Source: Siphonodentalium dalli
Taxonomy: Eukaryota > Mollusca > Scaphopoda > Gadilida > Siphonodentaliidae
DNA: 64,000 nt
Reading direction: 5' to 3'
Assembly: GCA_032622095.1 (NCBI GenBank)
Contig: CP136064.1
Coordinates: 134,365,129-134,429,128 of the forward strand
Shown here in pieces: positions 60,177-64,000 of this stretch. Position 1 is the stretch's first letter. Every line of letters starts with the position of its first letter. The notes under the pieces are model-generated. The model saw nothing but the letters and a program-made list of their open reading frames with translations, was not told the DNA's origin and did no database searches. The translations under genes were made by a program, and so were the position numbers.

Positions 60177-62217
60177 GAAATTTTATATCCCAGAGTTTCC
60201 TGTACTAAGATTTTTCCGGCCTAATCTTCTTGGGTTCGATTGCACGAAGGTCCAAAACTCTGTACCACGAAGCTCCAATACTCCGAAATTCCGATTAACT
60301 TTCCAGTTCACATCATATATATCTACGCATATACATGTAGTTCGACCGAGAGTTCAGTCTGCATGGTTGGCTTTTTCACATGCATGTAGAGACTCTGGAT
60401 TCACACCTCATGTCACATACATAATCTGATATACTCCTCTTCGGGGAGCAACATACAGAATGACAAACACCATGCAGCACACGGAAATCTCCCACAATGT
60501 GACATGTATCGTGAACGATTCCTAGATCATCGCAATCTGGGCTAGATTAGGTTGTCACGATTTGAACCCCGACATATGCGAAAATCTGGACAGATTTTCA
60601 AGGTTGATCCGAGTTGAGGGACATCTCAATGTACCATTCGGATCGATACATAGCCATTTCAATAAGAAATGAGAATTTGTTCACACTCACTGAAGCAAGC
60701 GCATTTGAATCAATCATTATTCATTAACACTCATATACACTGAGTCCGTGTCTCCATTTAATTCTCTGAAACATGTATCCTGCTTCTAAAATAAAATTAA
60801 TTTGTCACCATCATGCAGCAAGTTTTAAGACGACCGACATTGCTCCAAGTTTGAGACAACCATTTACATCTATGTCCCATTCACACACCAACATCTTCAT
60901 TCATGGGCGTTATATGCTGTTATTACCATATCCAACAGTGGTCCTGTAAAGATATAAAGGGAAATACTAAGCACTCTTGCACACTTGAAAGCACCCGATA
61001 GACCCCAATGCTGGCCAACATACCTTTCATGTCAATAGAAACAATTATTTTTTGCCAATAGTTTATTCGTGCAATTCAAAATAGCGCTTGCTAAACGCTC
61101 TTCAAGTCACTATGCATATCTTAAATTTTAACATGCATTTTTTTAACAAAAGAGACTGTTGCCCTAATATCCATTCCAGGAATATACATGTAACGGTTAT
61201 ATATATAGAATATATTACAAAAATTTAAACGGACATGGCTCATTAGAACTTCTAACGTTTGTTGACGTGATTTTTAAGAAGGTGACATTATGTTGATCCA
61301 TACGCCATATCAACAGTTACTGCATATGCCATGAGCAATCCTGCTAATGTCAGAACTAGGTTCAATCTATATTGAATTTTCGCACATGTGTGACGTGCAA
61401 ATGCACGCCCTTTATTTATACATGTACCATGTGAGGACTAGATCGTAACAAGTAAGTTGAAGAAACTCTTTATTGATCAATGCTGAAGAAAGTTCTGGAC
61501 CCAAACGTTCTCAATTATATCAATAAAATTAATCTGGCTGTGGCATAAAGAGGCCGAATATAACGTTACTGTTAAGAATACGGTCCTGAAAAAACAATAT
61601 TATTTCCTTTCAATATACCGATAATATATATATAAAATGTCCATTGGGCGCATATAATCTAATATTCGGCCGCCAATCGTTATTTTTATAACGATTAAAA
61701 AAAATTCCGAAGTTAGCCGAAGATTTTGTTGTAGACGAAGTCACATGATCATCAGCCCGATCACGTGATTGTCACATGTAAACAGAAGCATAGCATGTGA
61801 TCGATCACGTGGTAACTCATTGACAACGCATAGATGCGCGACGGCGGTATTTTAAGTTTGCATGTAGTCGATCGCGACCTTTGAAGATTATCGCGTTATC
61901 ACACTGCGAATGCAAAACTTCGCCGAAAACATCGCCTTTCTCGTAATTAAATGTCTTTATCGTGTTATTATTACTATTATTATATGTATCGCGATGTGTT
62001 GTTACTATAAAGCCATGCCTGTATATTATTCAGTTTTGCGCGCATTTATCTATATAAACGCGTGCTCGTGTTTATATATATTTTTTCGTTACCGGATAGT
62101 CCAAGTTATATCATATATGCATATCAAGATTGCATATATACGCGAAGACTTGCACAGTTATTAGGCAATTATCATCTCGTAAACATTCCAATTTCCAGAT
62201 GCCATTAGTCGTGTGTC

Positions 62218-63060
62218 AATAAAGAGCGTTTCGTTTTAATTTATCGTAACGTGGTAAAACAACACAAAATTGGTTTATTGCTGTCGGATTTAATCAATTA
62301 TAATCAAGTCATTCATTACCAATATGATATGATAAGTTCATTTTTCCTTGGTTATGAATCATGTATATATTTGGGCAATATGGTGTTTATATATATTTCG
62401 GAATATTGCTTCTTCCACCCTAAAACAATCTTGCCGACTGTCACTGATGGAAATTCACTGCATCTATGCATGGTTATTGGCCTATAAAATTAGTACTCTA
62501 GCGATGCGGTCTATTGAATATCCAGGTCATACATCGACCTCTATGTGTCCATTACGGTAGGGTTATAAAATATATAAATGTTCGCCGTGGTTCGTTTAAA
62601 CATCCAATCATATATAACACTTTTTGAAGGAGGGATAATAATCCGGTTTAATATGAAATCACATATTCAAGTGCTCTTTATTCGCAATATATCGTAATAG
62701 TGAACGCTCTTTATTGCGTCAAGGTAAAGGGACTTGACTTAGAACAGTTGTTCTAGTGATTGTTTACTGATTACAACAATACAGGCCAATACATGTACAT
62801 GAACTTCCGATATGCATGCTTTATATATCCTTCCATCATTGTCATGGCAATTTCCGCTTTATTAAACTCTTTTTATTCGTACCATATTAGGAAAACTCTT
62901 AACATGGAACGCTCTTTATTGAGCCATGGTGAAGGAAATGGGGACTCGACTTAGAATAGTTGTCATCGTGAATTATTCATCAACATACTCCCCACTTTAA
63001 CTGCAATTGTATGTATTCGTAACCATGACTGACTCGTCAAATTAAACGCTCTTTATTTGG
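62218..63060. repeat. Cluster of AACGCTCTTTATT motifs
   Basis: Copies at about 62218 (inverted), 62670 (one change), 62702, 62908 and 63047. The copies at 62702 and 62908 start parallel repeats of about 70 bp (GGACTTGACTTAGAA and GGACTCGACTTAGAA following). The same motif occurs in the TTAA MITE pair at 44230-44800. No gene in 61585-63783. Confidence 0.6.
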
Positions 63061-64000
63061 TATATGTAATCGGTTTCTGATTTTGCGCAACAGGTTTCCC
63101 ACAGAAATCCCGCCAAATGTCACGTAAACGAACATCGTTTGGAAATGAATACAGTATATGCCTAACTGAGAGTCACTAGACCGGCCACGGCCGAAAACAC
63201 TGCATTTATATGGCATTGTCACGAATGAATGATTGTAAATACGGGACACTCGGGGCATATATACGGAAAATTAAAACTAATCGCAAACATGCACCCGAAT
63301 AAAGTTCACATGCCGGCTCGTGTTTTTATAAGCTTTATACGAAAGTGTTATCTACCCCGCTCAATTGTCCCTCTATATTTTTTGTCAAAACAATACCGTA
63401 ACTTTCCGAACAGCACTTAAGACAAATCACAAGTGAAGATAACTCACCGCGCGATGACAATTCACCATGTGTACACAATGCTATTGATATGCCCCGCAGT
63501 AATTCCGTTACACTCACGCGCTGATGTCGATTACGGATTTTCCATCGCCATATAGGTAGACATAACTAACTCCGACTCCAATTCCCTGTTTTTAATTAGT
63601 TTACCTCGCTTGACGTCATGCGAGGTTTTGCGACGGAGATAGCCGACAACCGGTGGTGGTATTATTTATTTATTTCTCGGCTTATTTATTACGCGATTTT
63701 TATGGGACTTGGATCATTGTGATCACAATAGGGGTGGCTTTCCGATAGAGTTTTGTTGTTTCATGAGGATAGTAATCCTTTAAGCATATTTGTAGACCTA
63801 ATTTGTGGATCCCTCCAGAACTGGGCCGCGATGTAACAAAATAGAACATAATTTGAACCTTCAATTGACATTCAAGATCCTTTTAGACATTACATAAGTC
63901 TGTAGCTGACAATAGATAATAATTAATAAATACACCTTCGATTGCCGACGTCGGGCCAATGACAGGCCGACGTCGGGTTGCCGACTGCGCTGACAATAGA

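Larger units (their letters stand above)
55790..64000. mobile_element. Large foldback structure (more than 8 kb), open at the right edge
   Basis: Both outer zones are rich in GACGTCGG/CCGACGTC words (55805-55925 and 63945-63990). Inside, a left arm at about 56530-57845 is matched in inverted orientation by 60180-61585 and, for its outer 110 bp, by 63783-63900. The right arm is thus split by 2.2 kb (61585-63783) and also holds about 240 bp (about 60800-61040) that the left arm replaces with a poly-C tract (57222-57235). The loop contains a hAT-type element and a CAT microsatellite. No coherent protein is encoded. Whether this is one element or several nested ones is unresolved. Confidence 0.6.

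Noticed and set aside
59766-60429. Long frames on both strands rich in His, Ile, Ser or Met/Val
   Set aside because: They translate a CAT/CCT microsatellite; three overlapping frames are equally open, which is the mark of a trinucleotide repeat.

Overview
The window is eukaryotic, animal-like genomic DNA and contains one recognisable host gene: the 5' part of CHTF18 (Ctf18, the large subunit of the alternative PCNA loader Ctf18-RFC). The gene runs on the minus strand from about 47.1 kb down past the left edge. Four coding exons join in perfect phase: 47049-47128, 33835-34204, 21970-22310 and 1-1611, giving 800 codons before the window ends. The three introns are 12.8, 11.5 and 20.4 kb, so about 2.4 kb of coding sequence is spread over 47 kb. 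No second host gene, RNA gene or CRISPR array is supported.

The organism is probably a marine invertebrate, with a mollusc (perhaps a bivalve) the best guess. The signs are long repeat-filled introns, many elements with about 160-190 bp tandem cores ending in GACAGACGGACG-rich tails and small hairpins (like the pearl and Helentron-associated elements known from bivalves), frequent TACATGTA words and several non-LTR retrotransposon relics. This is inference from repeat style, not a species identification.

Layout. Intron 3 (1.6-22 kb): an RTE-like endonuclease relic, several hairpin-ended tandem-repeat elements, a tandem array split by a 2.9 kb insertion (8.7-11.6 kb), and two long copies of one pearl-like element (14.6-16.1 and 17.6-20.4 kb). 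Intron 2 (22.3-33.8 kb): four tandem arrays, a non-LTR 3' end, and a non-LTR element that lost its reverse transcriptase core and has a hAT-type MITE in its endonuclease. Intron 1 (34.2-47 kb): a shattered non-LTR element with an inverted duplication of its YADD region, a MITE with about 60 bp inverted ends, and a dense nest of palindromes at 43.2-46.9 kb. Upstream of CHTF18 (47.3-64 kb): further TIR elements with readable target duplications, a recurrent ATTCCGTCACG motif, and a foldback structure of more than 8 kb that runs off the right edge and contains a hAT-type element in a CAT microsatellite.

The genes do not form a pathway here. The biology of the window is a replication and cohesion gene whose introns and upstream flank have been heavily colonised by non-autonomous mobile elements. 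I found no convincing new protein system. The most unusual signals are the foldback structures, the two dispersed short motifs (TGTRATTCCGTCACG and AACGCTCTTTATT) and the palindromic GCGCTTAAG array.
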